From contig JARGFK010000008.1 in the NCBI GenBank assembly GCA_029211065.1, positions 1 through 64,000 of the forward strand: 64,000 bases of DNA, written 5' to 3'. This stretch comes from Desulfobacterales bacterium (GTDB lineage: Bacteria; Desulfobacterota; Desulfobacteria; Desulfobacterales; JARGFK01). Numbering within the stretch: position 1 is the stretch's first letter; every line of letters begins with the position of its first letter. The position numbers were made by a program, and so were the translations under genes. Below, one piece after another: positions 54,353-63,276 of the stretch. The notes under the pieces are model-generated. The model worked only from the letters and a program-made list of their open reading frames with translations, was not told where the DNA came from and made no database searches.

Positions 54353-55519
54353 ATGGGAAAGGTTGCAATTATCGGTGTGGGTCAGAGTACCTTTTATCGA
54401 AGCTATCCGGGTTCCGTCCGCGAACTCGTATTCGAAGGCTTTAAAGAGGCGCTGCAGGACGCCGCCATCACAAGCAGGGACATCGGTGCGTCGGTGGTCT
54501 GTTCCGCCCCCGAATATGATAAGCAGCGGTCACCGGCCGGGGTTCTGGCTGAATATCTGGGTCTTAATCCGCAACCGACATTTTATGTCGAAACCCTCTG
54601 TTCCTCCAGCAGCATGGGCCTGCGGCTGGCTTATTCGCTTGTCAAATCCGGACTTCATGACGTGGTGGCGGTTCTCGGATTCCAGAAAATGTCCGAAATT
54701 TCTTCCTCGGAGTCCCAGGAGCGGATGGGGCGCGGTGCAGACATTCAGTGGGAAAGCCCGTTCGGCACCATGATGCCGGCCTACTACGCAATGTACGCCC
54801 GGTCCCACATGGCAACTTACGGGACAACGCCCGATGATCTGGCACGAATCCGGGTAAAAGCCGCCACCTACGGCCAGATAAATCCTAAGGCAATCTACCG
54901 CAAACCGGTCACATTTGACATGTTCCATAATCCCGAGGACAGAATGGCCGGTCCGGTGGCCAGCCCCCTGCGCGTCGGCGATTGCTGCGCCAACGCCGAC
55001 GGCAGTTCCTGCATCATTGTCGCCGGTGAAGAAAAAGCCAGGGCATTTTCAAAGAAACCGGTCTGGATCATGGGCCTGGGCGCCGCCACTACCAGCGTGA
55101 ATCTGGCCGGACGCAATCTTTTTAACGGATTGACCGTGGCTCGGGAAGCATCGGGGCAGGCATACAAAATGGCCGGCATCGGGCCCAAAGATATCGATGT
55201 CGCTGAAGTACACGACTGTTTTACCATCGCTGAAATGATGGCGTATGAAGACCTCGGTTTTACCAAACCGGGCGAGGGAAAAGAGTTGATACAATCTAAA
55301 GAGACCTACAAGGAAGGATCCATACCGGTCAATATTGACGGCGGCCTGTTGTCCAAGGGACATCCCATCGGCGCCACCGGCGGCTCACAGGTCAGGACCA
55401 TCGTCCTGCAACTCCGGGATGAAGCCGGTGACATGCAGGTCAAAGACCCCCAGATCGGTCTGGTCCATAACATCGGCGGCGTGGGACTATACGGAAACGT
55501 TACGATTTTAGGAAGGTAA
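54353..55519 (+). CDS. Thiolase (SCP2/acyl-CoA acyltransferase type)
   Basis: 388 residues from ATG 54353 (AGGAGA seven bases upstream). Thiolase signatures: the active-site cysteine in ETLCSSSSMGLRLA, HDCFTIAEMM (His) and KGHPIGATGGSQVRT. The fold is the nondecarboxylating SCP2-type thiolase, normally paired with a DUF35 protein, which is next. In the pathway it could cleave 3-oxopimelyl-CoA or another 3-oxoacyl-CoA to acetyl-CoA and a shorter acyl-CoA. Confidence 0.88.
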   Translation: MGKVAIIGVGQSTFYRSYPGSVRELVFEGFKEALQDAAITSRDIGASVVCSAPEYDKQRSPAGVLAEYLGLNPQPTFYVETLCSSSSMGLRLAYSLVKSGLHDVVAVLGFQKMSEISSSESQERMGRGADIQWESPFGTMMPAYYAMYARSHMATYGTTPDDLARIRVKAATYGQINPKAIYRKPVTFDMFHNPEDRMAGPVASPLRVGDCCANADGSSCIIVAGEEKARAFSKKPVWIMGLGAATTSVNLAGRNLFNGLTVAREASGQAYKMAGIGPKDIDVAEVHDCFTIAEMMAYEDLGFTKPGEGKELIQSKETYKEGSIPVNIDGGLLSKGHPIGATGGSQVRTIVLQLRDEAGDMQVKDPQIGLVHNIGGVGLYGNVTILGR

Positions 55520-55521
55520 AC

Positions 55522-55956
55522 ATGAATGCTAAAAAAGAAACAGACGACCGATTCAAAAAGTTCGGAACGGTAACTTTTACCGCCATTACCAAGATAAATG
55601 ATTTTGTTGATTTTCTGGAAGACGGAAAAGTCATGGGCACCCGCTGCAAGTCCTGCGGGCTGGTATTCTTTCCGCCGCGCTGCGACTGTTATCAGTGTCT
55701 TTCCAGTGACATGGAGTGGTTCGAAGTTGCCGGCAAAGGCAAGCTGGTGACTTACAGCAAACTGCAATATGCGCCGGTGGGGTTCGAAGGGGATCTGCCC
55801 TACGCGATCGCCCTGCTGGATTACGATGATTTCAAAGTTTTCGGCAGGATTTCAGGCGATCTTCCTGAAAATGAAATCAAAGTCGGCATGGAAATGAAAA
55901 CAGCGGCCAACCACTTGCCCGGCGGCCAATTAAACTATGTTTTTCAAAAAGCATGA
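55522..55956 (+). CDS. DUF35 / OB-fold zinc-ribbon partner of the thiolase
   Basis: 144 residues. A rubredoxin-like zinc ribbon (CKSCGLVFFPPRCDCYQC) is followed by an OB-fold (GKGKLVTYSKLQYAPVGFEG, LPYAIALLDYDDFKVFGRIS), the DUF35 pattern. Such proteins bind the partner thiolase and shape its acyl-CoA site or form a channel. The gene is tightly linked, two bases after the thiolase stop, and its 3' end meets the next gene. Confidence 0.88.
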   Translation: MNAKKETDDRFKKFGTVTFTAITKINDFVDFLEDGKVMGTRCKSCGLVFFPPRCDCYQCLSSDMEWFEVAGKGKLVTYSKLQYAPVGFEGDLPYAIALLDYDDFKVFGRISGDLPENEIKVGMEMKTAANHLPGGQLNYVFQKA

Positions 55957-55967
55957 AGAGAGGGAAA

Positions 55968-56738
55968 ATGACCGAATATCGACATATAAAAGCAGTCAAG
56001 GATAACGGTGTTGCCCGTATCACCCTGGCCCGGCCGAAGCACAATGTTTTCAATATTGAGATGCTGAACGAGATCAACACCGAACTTGCATCGCTGGCAG
56101 CCGACGACAGCCTGAAATGTGTCGTCCTATTGGGCGAAGGCAAAAGCTGGTGCGCCGGCGTCGAGGTCGGCGATCACAAACCCGAAGCCGTCCATGAGAT
56201 GATTGCCACATTCGATCGCGTCTTCGAGCTGATTGAAACGCTCGAAGTGCCTGTCATTGCCGCGGTCCACGGCGCCTGCCTCGGCGGGGGAATGGAAGTG
56301 GCCATCGCCTGTGACATTATCATCGCATCCAAACAGGCCGTCTTCGGACAGCCCGAAATCAAGCTGGGTTTCCTGCCGCCGTATGCCGCCATTCGCCTGC
56401 CCCAGCTCGTGGGCCCGTCCAAGGCGATTGAAATCTGTACCACCGGTCGGCGCTATACGGCCAAAGAAGGACTTTGCTTGGGATTTGTCTCCCAGGCCGT
56501 TGATGACGAACAGCTTCCCGGGGCGGTTGAAAAAATGATTAAAGAGATTACGGACAACAGCCCGCTGATCATCCGCCTGAACAAGCGGGCCGTCAAAGCG
56601 CATATCGGCATGAGTTTTTCAAAAGCCCTGCAGGGTGTCAGCGACCTGTTTCTGAATACCCTCATGAAAACCGAAGATACCCTTGAAGGTATCAAAAGTT
56701 TCGAAGAAAAACGAAAACCGGAGTGGAAAAATCGGTAG
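55968..56738 (+). CDS. bamR: Crotonase family, probably cyclohexa-1,5-dienecarbonyl-CoA hydratase
   Basis: 256 residues from ATG 55968 (GAGAGGGAAA upstream; the open frame begins at 55953). Crotonase oxyanion segments are AGVEVGDHKP and GACLGGGMEVAIACDIIIAS with FGQPEIKLGFLPP. The stretch GVEVGDH (instead of the usual GADI) fits the Dch/BamR type more than standard enoyl-CoA hydratases, and it hydrates the dienoyl-CoA formed by BamB. Generic enoyl-CoA hydratase is the alternative. Confidence 0.7.
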   Translation: MTEYRHIKAVKDNGVARITLARPKHNVFNIEMLNEINTELASLAADDSLKCVVLLGEGKSWCAGVEVGDHKPEAVHEMIATFDRVFELIETLEVPVIAAVHGACLGGGMEVAIACDIIIASKQAVFGQPEIKLGFLPPYAAIRLPQLVGPSKAIEICTTGRRYTAKEGLCLGFVSQAVDDEQLPGAVEKMIKEITDNSPLIIRLNKRAVKAHIGMSFSKALQGVSDLFLNTLMKTEDTLEGIKSFEEKRKPEWKNR

Positions 56739-56753
56739 AGGGAGGAAATCGAT

Positions 56754-58793
56754 ATGACCCAAATAAATAAAATCGGCGTCATCGGCGCCGGCAACATGGG
56801 CAGCGGCATTGCTCAGAAATTGGCCCAGGAAGGACTCCCGGTTGTGATGATCGACACGCAATCGGAGTTCGTCGAGCGCGGACTTGCCAATATCACAAAG
56901 ACCCTTCAAGATGGCGTCCAGCGCAAAATCATCAAACCGGCTCAGGTGGATGAAATTCTCGGCCGCATCCAGGCCACCACCAATTTAGAGTCTGTCGCGG
57001 ACGCAGACCTGGTCATTGAGGCGATATTTGAAGATAAAGCCGTAAAATCCGAACTCTTCAAAAAACTGGACCGGATCTGTTCGGACAGGACGATCCTATC
57101 CACCAACACATCCAGTTTTTACGTCAGAGAATTTGCCGATCAGACGTCGCGTCCGGACCGGTTTATCGGCCTGCATTATTTTTATCATCCGGCCAAAAAC
57201 CGCCTGCTGGAGGTCATTCCCCATGACGGAACCAGCCCTGAAACCATTGAAACTTCCCTGCTGGTTGCCAAACTCCACGGCAAAACCGCCATTGTCGTCA
57301 AAGACGAACCGGGTTTTGCGGTCAACCGCTTTTTTGTTCCCTTCTTAAATGAAGCGGTCCGCATGCTGGAAGAAGGACTGGCCGGCATCGCCACCATTGA
57401 GGAAGGCGCCAAGCGTGCCTTCAGAATCGGCATGGGACCCTTTGAACTGATGAATGTGACCGGTATCCCCATTGCCGTGCATGCTTCCACGACCCTTGGA
57501 AACGAACTGGGGGATTTTTATGCTCCGGCCAAGGCCCTGCAGGCCCAGCTGCAAAAGAAAAAAAACTGGGATTTAACAGGGGAAGTCGACGAATCCCGGA
57601 TCCAGACTGTGATCGACCGGTTTTACGGCGTTTGTCTGGGGGTGGCCGCCGCCCTGGTGGATGAAGGCGTCGCCACGATTGAAGACACGGATCGCGGCGC
57701 TAAAATCGGCCTGCGCTGGTCTCTGGGGCCGTTTGAAATCATGAACAAAATCGGGATCGACCCAACCTATCAGGCGGTAAAGGCCATTGCCGCAAAATAT
57801 CCCGACTTCAAGATGCCGCAAATTCTGGCCGACCAGAAAGCCCTTGCGAAACCCTTTTATTTTCACTTTGTCGACCTGGCGGTCAAGGACGGGGTTGCCT
57901 TTATCACGCTGAACCGGCCGGAGGCAATGAATGCGTTGAATGAAACCGTTGTCACGCAGCTGGAATCCTGCTTTACAAAGGCCGAAGAGGACCCCAGGGT
58001 AAAGAGCATCGTTTTCCAGGGGGCCGGCAAAGCGTTTGTTGCCGGCGCCGACATCCGTTATTTTGTCGAAAAGATAAAAGCAGATAAAATTGCGGATATT
58101 GTCGACTTTACCCGCAAAGGCCACGGGCTGTTCCTAAAAATCGAAACCGCCGCCAAACCGACCATTGCCCTGCTGGATGGCCTGTCTATGGGCGGCGGCA
58201 GCGAACTCGCCCTGGCCTGCCAGGCCATCGTGGCAACCCCGGCCGGCTCCATGGCGTTTCCTGAAACCGGCATCGGCATTTTTCCCGGATTGGGCGGCAT
58301 GCTGCGACTGGCACGCCAGGTCGGATCTGAACTCGCCAAATACTACGTCTTTACCGGCGCCTCCCTCAATGCCGCCGATATGCTGGCCCTGGGAGTCGCA
58401 GCCCGGCTGTGCGCCCCGAACGAAGTTTCGGAAACCATCCGCGCCCTGCTCCAGGAGGGGCTCCCGGACAAATACCGGCAGCGTGAGATTCCCCAGCCGT
58501 TTGAATCCTATCGCCGGCTCGGCAGCCCTGATAATATCGCAAACCTCCTCACCGGAAAAATGCCGGCGGGTGTGGCTGAAGACATCGCAGCCAGAACTGT
58601 AAAATCAGTCGGCTTTAAAGCGCCCCTGGCACTTAAAATTTCAAGCGAAATCATTGATGACCAGGCGGGGCGGTCCATGGCTGCGGCCGTCGAAATTGAG
58701 CTGAATCGTCTGGCTGAAATTTTCGCCAGCGCCGACGCCCTCGAGGGGCTTTCCGCCCTCGGACGAAAACGGCCTGAATTTAAAGGGAAGTGA
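56754..58793 (+). CDS. 3-hydroxyacyl-CoA dehydrogenase / enoyl-CoA hydratase fusion
   Basis: 679 residues with the dehydrogenase first and the hydratase last, opposite to FadB. N-terminal NAD motif GVIGAGNMGSGIAQKLAQEG, HAD C-domains (FAVNRFFVPFLNEAV, RFYGVCLGVAAALVDEGVAT). The crotonase domain starts near residue 385 (VAFITLNRPEAMNALNETV) with FVAGADIRYF and GGGSELALACQAI. It converts a 2-enoyl-CoA to a 3-oxoacyl-CoA via the hydroxy form. GGAGG precedes the ATG. It serves beta-oxidation steps of pimelyl-type or fatty acyl-CoA. Confidence 0.9.
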   Translation: MTQINKIGVIGAGNMGSGIAQKLAQEGLPVVMIDTQSEFVERGLANITKTLQDGVQRKIIKPAQVDEILGRIQATTNLESVADADLVIEAIFEDKAVKSELFKKLDRICSDRTILSTNTSSFYVREFADQTSRPDRFIGLHYFYHPAKNRLLEVIPHDGTSPETIETSLLVAKLHGKTAIVVKDEPGFAVNRFFVPFLNEAVRMLEEGLAGIATIEEGAKRAFRIGMGPFELMNVTGIPIAVHASTTLGNELGDFYAPAKALQAQLQKKKNWDLTGEVDESRIQTVIDRFYGVCLGVAAALVDEGVATIEDTDRGAKIGLRWSLGPFEIMNKIGIDPTYQAVKAIAAKYPDFKMPQILADQKALAKPFYFHFVDLAVKDGVAFITLNRPEAMNALNETVVTQLESCFTKAEEDPRVKSIVFQGAGKAFVAGADIRYFVEKIKADKIADIVDFTRKGHGLFLKIETAAKPTIALLDGLSMGGGSELALACQAIVATPAGSMAFPETGIGIFPGLGGMLRLARQVGSELAKYYVFTGASLNAADMLALGVAARLCAPNEVSETIRALLQEGLPDKYRQREIPQPFESYRRLGSPDNIANLLTGKMPAGVAEDIAARTVKSVGFKAPLALKISSEIIDDQAGRSMAAAVEIELNRLAEIFASADALEGLSALGRKRPEFKGK

Positions 58794-58804
58794 AAGGAAA
58801 CAAC

Positions 58805-60664
58805 ATGCACAAATTACTCACCGAACATCCGGGCCAGAAGATGATGCTTCTGGGCAATGAAGCCATCGCCCGGGGCGCCATGGAGGCGGGCGTGGCGCTG
58901 GCCGCCACTTACCCGGGCACCCCGTCTTCCGAGATATCCCTGAATCTGTTTCAAATCGCCCAGGAAAGCGACCTTTATTTTGAATACAGCATTAACGAAA
59001 AAGTGGCGCTGGAAGTGACGGCCGCATCCGCCAATGCCGGTGTTCGCAGCCTGTGCATCATGAAGCATGTCGGCATGAATGTAGCGGCAGACGCCCTCAT
59101 GACACTGGCCTATGTGGGCGTCAATGGCGGACTGGTCATCATCTCGGCCGACGACCCCTTTATGTTTTCCAGCCAGAATGAACAGGACAACCGTTACTAC
59201 GGCAAGCTTTCCGGTCTTCCCATTGTTGAACCGTCCTCGGTTGAAGAAGCCAAGGACATGGTTCCCTATGCGTTTGACCTTTCCGAAAAATTAAAGGAAC
59301 CGGTCATTCTCAGAACCACCACCCGGATCAATCACTCTTCCGGAATTGTGACCCTGGGCAAGATCGCTCAGCGAATCACCACCGGTGATTTTAAAAAGGA
59401 TCCCTTCAACTATGTCACCGTCCCGGCGGTCTCCAGAAAACTTCACGTCAAGCTGCTCCAAAACATCGAAAAGGCCGCTGCGATTTCCGACCAATCCCCC
59501 TATAACTTTACCCGGGGCAAGGGCAGATGGGGCATCATCTGCAACGGTGTCAGCTTTAACTACGCCAGCGACGCCGTCATGGATTTAAATATCGCCGACA
59601 AAACCAAAATACTGCGGATCGGTTTTTCACATCCCATGCCGTCCGCCATGATCAAAGCGTTTCTAAAGGATTGCGAGAAAGTTCTCATCATTGAAGAGGG
59701 CGAACCTTACATGGAAGAGGCCGTCAAGGCCATGGCCCAGGAAGAAAAACTGACCCTTTCCATCAGGGGCAAGGGCAAAGACCTCTTTTCGCGCCTGTTT
59801 GAATTCAACCCGGCCGATGTCCGCAAATGCATTGCCGATTATTTTGGCGTCAACTTTTCCGCCAAAGCCAAACCGGATCTTTCGGATGTTCCTGAAATCC
59901 CGGCGCGTCCGCCGAATCTCTGCGCCGGATGCTCCCACCGGGCGACATTTTATGCCGTCCGAAAGGCGGCTGAAGGACAGGACACCATTTACCCCACCGA
60001 TATCGGCTGTTATACTCTCGGGTTTTTACCGCCGCTTTCCATGGGAGATTTTCTGATATGCATGGGCTCATCCATCGGCACCTCCTGCGGTTTTTCAAAA
60101 GCCACTAAGCAGAAGGTGATTTCCTATATCGGCGACTCCACTTTTTTTCACTCCGGCATCCCCGGCCTGGTGAACGCCGTTTTCAACAATCATAACTTTA
60201 CCCTTGTGATTCTCGACAATGGGACCACCGCCATGACCGGCCACCAGCCCCATCCGGGGGTGGACATGTCCCAGATGAACATGGACGGATTTCAGCAGGT
60301 ATCCATCGAAAACATTGTCCGGGCCGTCGGTGTAAAACACGTTACGGTCATTCGCCCCTATCAGGTAAAAAAGAGCATCGGCGCCATTAAGGCGGCCCTC
60401 GACTATCAGGGCGTGTCGGTGGTCATTTCAAAGGAAGGCTGCGTCCTGCATCTCAAAAGCCTGAAAAAGGCCGTGGGAAAACCGTTTTATGTCAGCGACA
60501 AGTGTAAAAACCACCGCAACTGCATCAATGATCTGGCCTGTCCGGCCTTTTATATTGATGAAGACCGGGTAAAAATAAATCCCGACCAGTGCGTGGGCTG
60601 TGCAGTGTGCGCACAGATTTGTCCTGAAAATGCCATTTTGCCGTTAAAACGCAGCAAGGCATAG
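58805..60664 (+). CDS. iorA: Indolepyruvate:ferredoxin oxidoreductase, alpha subunit
   Basis: 619 residues from ATG 58805 (AAAGGA upstream). The N-terminal pyruvate-binding-like part (GARGAMEAGVALAATYPGTP-type stretch, then SSEISLNLFQI) and the TPP-binding segments CAGCSHRATFYAV and IGDSTFFHSGIPGLVNAVFN are typical, and the motif GTTAMTGHQPHPG is the IorA signature. The C-terminus holds a 4Fe-4S ferredoxin domain (CVGCAVCAQICPENAI, plus CKNHRNCINDLAC). With IorB it oxidises aryl pyruvates and CoA to aryl-acetyl-CoA, CO2 and reduced ferredoxin. Confidence 0.93.
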   Translation: MHKLLTEHPGQKMMLLGNEAIARGAMEAGVALAATYPGTPSSEISLNLFQIAQESDLYFEYSINEKVALEVTAASANAGVRSLCIMKHVGMNVAADALMTLAYVGVNGGLVIISADDPFMFSSQNEQDNRYYGKLSGLPIVEPSSVEEAKDMVPYAFDLSEKLKEPVILRTTTRINHSSGIVTLGKIAQRITTGDFKKDPFNYVTVPAVSRKLHVKLLQNIEKAAAISDQSPYNFTRGKGRWGIICNGVSFNYASDAVMDLNIADKTKILRIGFSHPMPSAMIKAFLKDCEKVLIIEEGEPYMEEAVKAMAQEEKLTLSIRGKGKDLFSRLFEFNPADVRKCIADYFGVNFSAKAKPDLSDVPEIPARPPNLCAGCSHRATFYAVRKAAEGQDTIYPTDIGCYTLGFLPPLSMGDFLICMGSSIGTSCGFSKATKQKVISYIGDSTFFHSGIPGLVNAVFNNHNFTLVILDNGTTAMTGHQPHPGVDMSQMNMDGFQQVSIENIVRAVGVKHVTVIRPYQVKKSIGAIKAALDYQGVSVVISKEGCVLHLKSLKKAVGKPFYVSDKCKNHRNCINDLACPAFYIDEDRVKINPDQCVGCAVCAQICPENAILPLKRSKA

Positions 60665-60712
60665 AACAATGCAATTGAACTAAACTCTCTTACTTTCACA
60701 AGGAACGATCTT

Positions 60713-61306
60713 ATGGATATAATACGACTCATTATTGTCGCGGTGGGCGGACAGGGCAATCTGCTGGCCTCAAAAGTGCTGGCGGAAGCAGCCCTTATTT
60801 CAGACATCCCGGTCCGTATGAGCGAAATACATGGCATGGCCCAACGGGGCGGCGTGGTGGAATCCGCCGTCGTGTTCGGTGATGCCAAGAGCAATATCAT
60901 CTCCGACGGCGATGCCGATGTGCTGGTGGGCTTTGAACCATCCGAAACACTGCGGGCCATTAACAAATGCAACCAAAACACCGTCGTGGTGACGAATATT
61001 TCTCCTCTGCCGCCGTTTACCGTGATGATCGGCAAAGGCGTCTATCCCGACCTGGCCCAACTCCAAAAGCTGATTCAGGCGAAAACCGCAAAGCTGATTG
61101 CATTTGATGCCCTTGCCCTTGCCAAAAAAGCCGGCAACGTCATGTCCCTGAATATGGTCCTGCTGGGCGCCCTGCTCCAGACCGGAACGCTGCCGCTTTC
61201 GGGAGCGTGTGTTAAAGAGGCCATTCGAGAAACCACGAAAGCATCGTTTCAGGAAATCAACTTAGCGGCATTTGATCTGGGTTTTGCCGCCGCCCAAAAT
61301 GCCTGA
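60713..61306 (+). CDS. iorB: Indolepyruvate:ferredoxin oxidoreductase, beta subunit
   Basis: 197 residues, the gamma-type domain of 2-oxoacid:ferredoxin oxidoreductases: IIVAVGGQGNLLASKVLAEA, the segment MSEIHGMAQRGGVVESAVVF and the C-terminal ALAKKAGNVMSLNMVLLGAL. AAGGAAC is near the ATG. It is 48 bases after iorA. It completes the IorAB heterodimer. Confidence 0.93.
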   Translation: MDIIRLIIVAVGGQGNLLASKVLAEAALISDIPVRMSEIHGMAQRGGVVESAVVFGDAKSNIISDGDADVLVGFEPSETLRAINKCNQNTVVVTNISPLPPFTVMIGKGVYPDLAQLQKLIQAKTAKLIAFDALALAKKAGNVMSLNMVLLGALLQTGTLPLSGACVKEAIRETTKASFQEINLAAFDLGFAAAQNA

Positions 61307-61617
61307 CGTCTTGACGGGATGACGCAGTAGGGTGAGTAAATATCCGACTCCAGAGGGACCGGCTTTGGGTATCCATAGAGAGGATTTTCTTTTTGAAATT
61401 ACAAATCTCAAATTCCAACTATCAAACGGTTCGGCTGGCTCACCGCCCTGAGCCGGGTCGAAGGGCAAATTCCAATGACCAAAATTCAAAAATTTAAACA
61501 ATATTTCGTCTTGGAAAGTTTTGGTTGTTGAACATTGGAATTTAAGATTTGTTTGTAATTTGGTGCTTGCTATTTGTGTTTTTATTCACGGGATTTTATC
61601 ACATAAGGAGGTAACCG
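61307..61617. repeat. Imperfect palindromic intergenic region between iorB and the ligase
   Basis: 311 bases. The stretch TTTGAAATTACAAATCTCAA (61392-61411) has imperfect inverted counterparts in 61537-61562 (AACATTGGAATTTAAGATTT and following bases), giving a long weak hairpin. It contains no gene. It separates the ligase from the ior genes, so the ligase may have its own transcript. Confidence 0.4.
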
Positions 61618-62925
61618 ATGCCCTGGAACGACAAATTCGAATGCATGCCCTTAAAGGATCTGCAAAAGTTTCAATTAAAAAAGCTCAAGGAAACCGTCTC
61701 TCTGGTTTCCAGCAAAGTCCCTTTTTACAAGAAGAAACTCAAGGAGATGGGCGTCAAGCCCGCTGACATTAAAAACCTCGAATATGTCGCCAGGCTTCCC
61801 GTAACCGTCAAAAATGACCTGAGAGACAATTATCCCTTTGGCCTGTGCGCCGTCCCCATGAAGGATGTACGCCGCGTGCACGCATCTTCAGGCACCACCG
61901 GAAAACCCATCACCGGGCCTTACACCGCCGAAGATCTGGCGCAGTGGTCTGAGTGCATGGCCAGAAACCTATGGGCGGCCGGCATTAGGCCGGGTGATAT
62001 CGTCCAAAATGCCTATGGTCACGGCCTGTTTACCGGCGGGCTTGGATTTCATCAAGGCCTCTCCCTGCTGGGTTGCGCAGTCGTTCCCACCAGCTCAGGG
62101 CTGACGGAACGCCAGATTACCCTCTTAAAGGATTTCGGTGCAACAGCCCTGTGCAGCACACCCTCATATGCCCTTACGATTGCCGAGCGGGCCGCGGAAA
62201 TGAAGGTGGATATCAGCGCCCTGCCCCTGAAGGTGGGCGTCTTCGGTGCGGAACCCTGGTCCATCTCCATGCGCCGTGAAATTGAAGAGCGCATGCACAT
62301 CAAGGCGATGGAAGCCTACGGATTGACGGAACTCGGCGGACCCGGGGTTTCCTTTGACTGTGAAGCCCAGGACGGTCTGCACATCAATGAAGATCACTTT
62401 CTGGCCGAAATCGTCGACCCGGCCACGCTGGAGCCGCTCCCCCTGGGGGAAAAAGGCGAGCTCCTGTTCACGTCGCTACAGCGCCGCGCAATGCCCATGC
62501 TCCGCTACCGAACCAAAGACATTACCCGGCTGCGCCGTGAAAAGTGTGCCTGCGGACGAACCCTGCTCAAGATGGACAAGGTCTTCGGCCGCACGGATGA
62601 TATGCTCATTATCAGCGGCGTCAACGTCTTCCCCTCCCAGATTGAGTCCCTGTTGCTGGAAGTCGATGAGGTGGAGCCGCAGTACCGCCTGGTGGTCCGC
62701 AAGAAGGGATATCTGGACCAGTTGATCGTGCAGGTCGAAGGCAAAAATGAGGTCTATCAGGCCGGGGCTCAAAAACGCCTTGAAGTCGCCGCCAAAGTTG
62801 CCGGTCATATCAAGGGCATGATGGGTATCGGCGTTGAAGTCGAACTGGTGGAACCCAAGTTTATTGCCCGCAGTGAAGGAAAAGCCCTGCGGGTTGTGGA
62901 TGAAAGACCCAAGCAGTTGCGATAG
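61618..62925 (+). CDS. Phenylacetate-CoA ligase family aryl-CoA ligase
   Basis: 435 residues, PaaK-like adenylate-forming enzyme. The AMP motif VHASSGTTGKPITGPYTAED, then EAYGLTELGGPGVSFDCEAQ and the C-terminal hinge TDDMLIISGVNVFPSQIESL are all clear. It activates an aromatic acid with CoA and ATP. The family includes phenylacetate-CoA and other aryl-CoA ligases; benzoate-CoA ligases usually belong to another group, so phenylacetate or an aryl-acetate released by IorAB is a better guess. AAGGAGG precedes the ATG. Confidence 0.9.
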   Translation: MPWNDKFECMPLKDLQKFQLKKLKETVSLVSSKVPFYKKKLKEMGVKPADIKNLEYVARLPVTVKNDLRDNYPFGLCAVPMKDVRRVHASSGTTGKPITGPYTAEDLAQWSECMARNLWAAGIRPGDIVQNAYGHGLFTGGLGFHQGLSLLGCAVVPTSSGLTERQITLLKDFGATALCSTPSYALTIAERAAEMKVDISALPLKVGVFGAEPWSISMRREIEERMHIKAMEAYGLTELGGPGVSFDCEAQDGLHINEDHFLAEIVDPATLEPLPLGEKGELLFTSLQRRAMPMLRYRTKDITRLRREKCACGRTLLKMDKVFGRTDDMLIISGVNVFPSQIESLLLEVDEVEPQYRLVVRKKGYLDQLIVQVEGKNEVYQAGAQKRLEVAAKVAGHIKGMMGIGVEVELVEPKFIARSEGKALRVVDERPKQLR

Positions 62926-62965
62926 TCCTTTGTTGCGGTAAATTATTTTTAGATGACAACCGTTC

Positions 62966-63006
62966 AGGAGGAAGGAGTCGCCCTTTAGCTTCTTCCTCCT
63001 TTTGTT
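62966..63006 (+). terminator. Terminator of the ligase operon
   Basis: AGGAGGAAG (62966-62974) pairs with CTTCCTCCT (62992-63000), followed by TTTGTTT. An outer stem CCGTTCAG / CTGAACGG extends it. Confidence 0.8.
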
Positions 63007-63130
63007 TCTGAACGGTTTCTAAATTAACGCCGCATTTCAGCCGTCGGGCACTTCTGCTCTAAATGGTAGTGTCCGACAAATCTCTTGCACTCTGGCCCCC
63101 TTTTTCGTATAAATCGACAGGTAAACCCTT

Positions 63131-63231
63131 TATACCGCTTTCCATAATAAAGTTCCGAAACAATGAATTGCGGTATAAGCGGTTGAAAAAAAACGTTGGG
63201 ATAACGGAACGTTTTTTTGACGACCGCTATA
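63131..63231 (-). repeat. MITE-like palindromic repeat, copy 2
   Basis: 101 bp, about 95% identical (inverted) to 3057-3159, with two short indels or substitutions near the central A-run. It carries the same TATACCGC/TATAGCGG ends and the AACGTT hairpin. The copies sit 60 kb apart, one before the etf promoter region and one after the ligase operon. Confidence 0.8.
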
Positions 63232-63276
63232 GCGGTCGCTCCAGATTCTGTCACAAAAAATAAACCGGCACGGCTC

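Larger units (their letters stand above)
62926..63276. other. Intergenic region with terminator and repeat copy 2
   Basis: 351 bases. It contains the terminator (62966-63006) and the second copy of the dispersed repeat (63131-63231). No gene is read here; the apparent minus-strand frame at 63024-63278 runs through the repeat. Confidence 0.7.
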
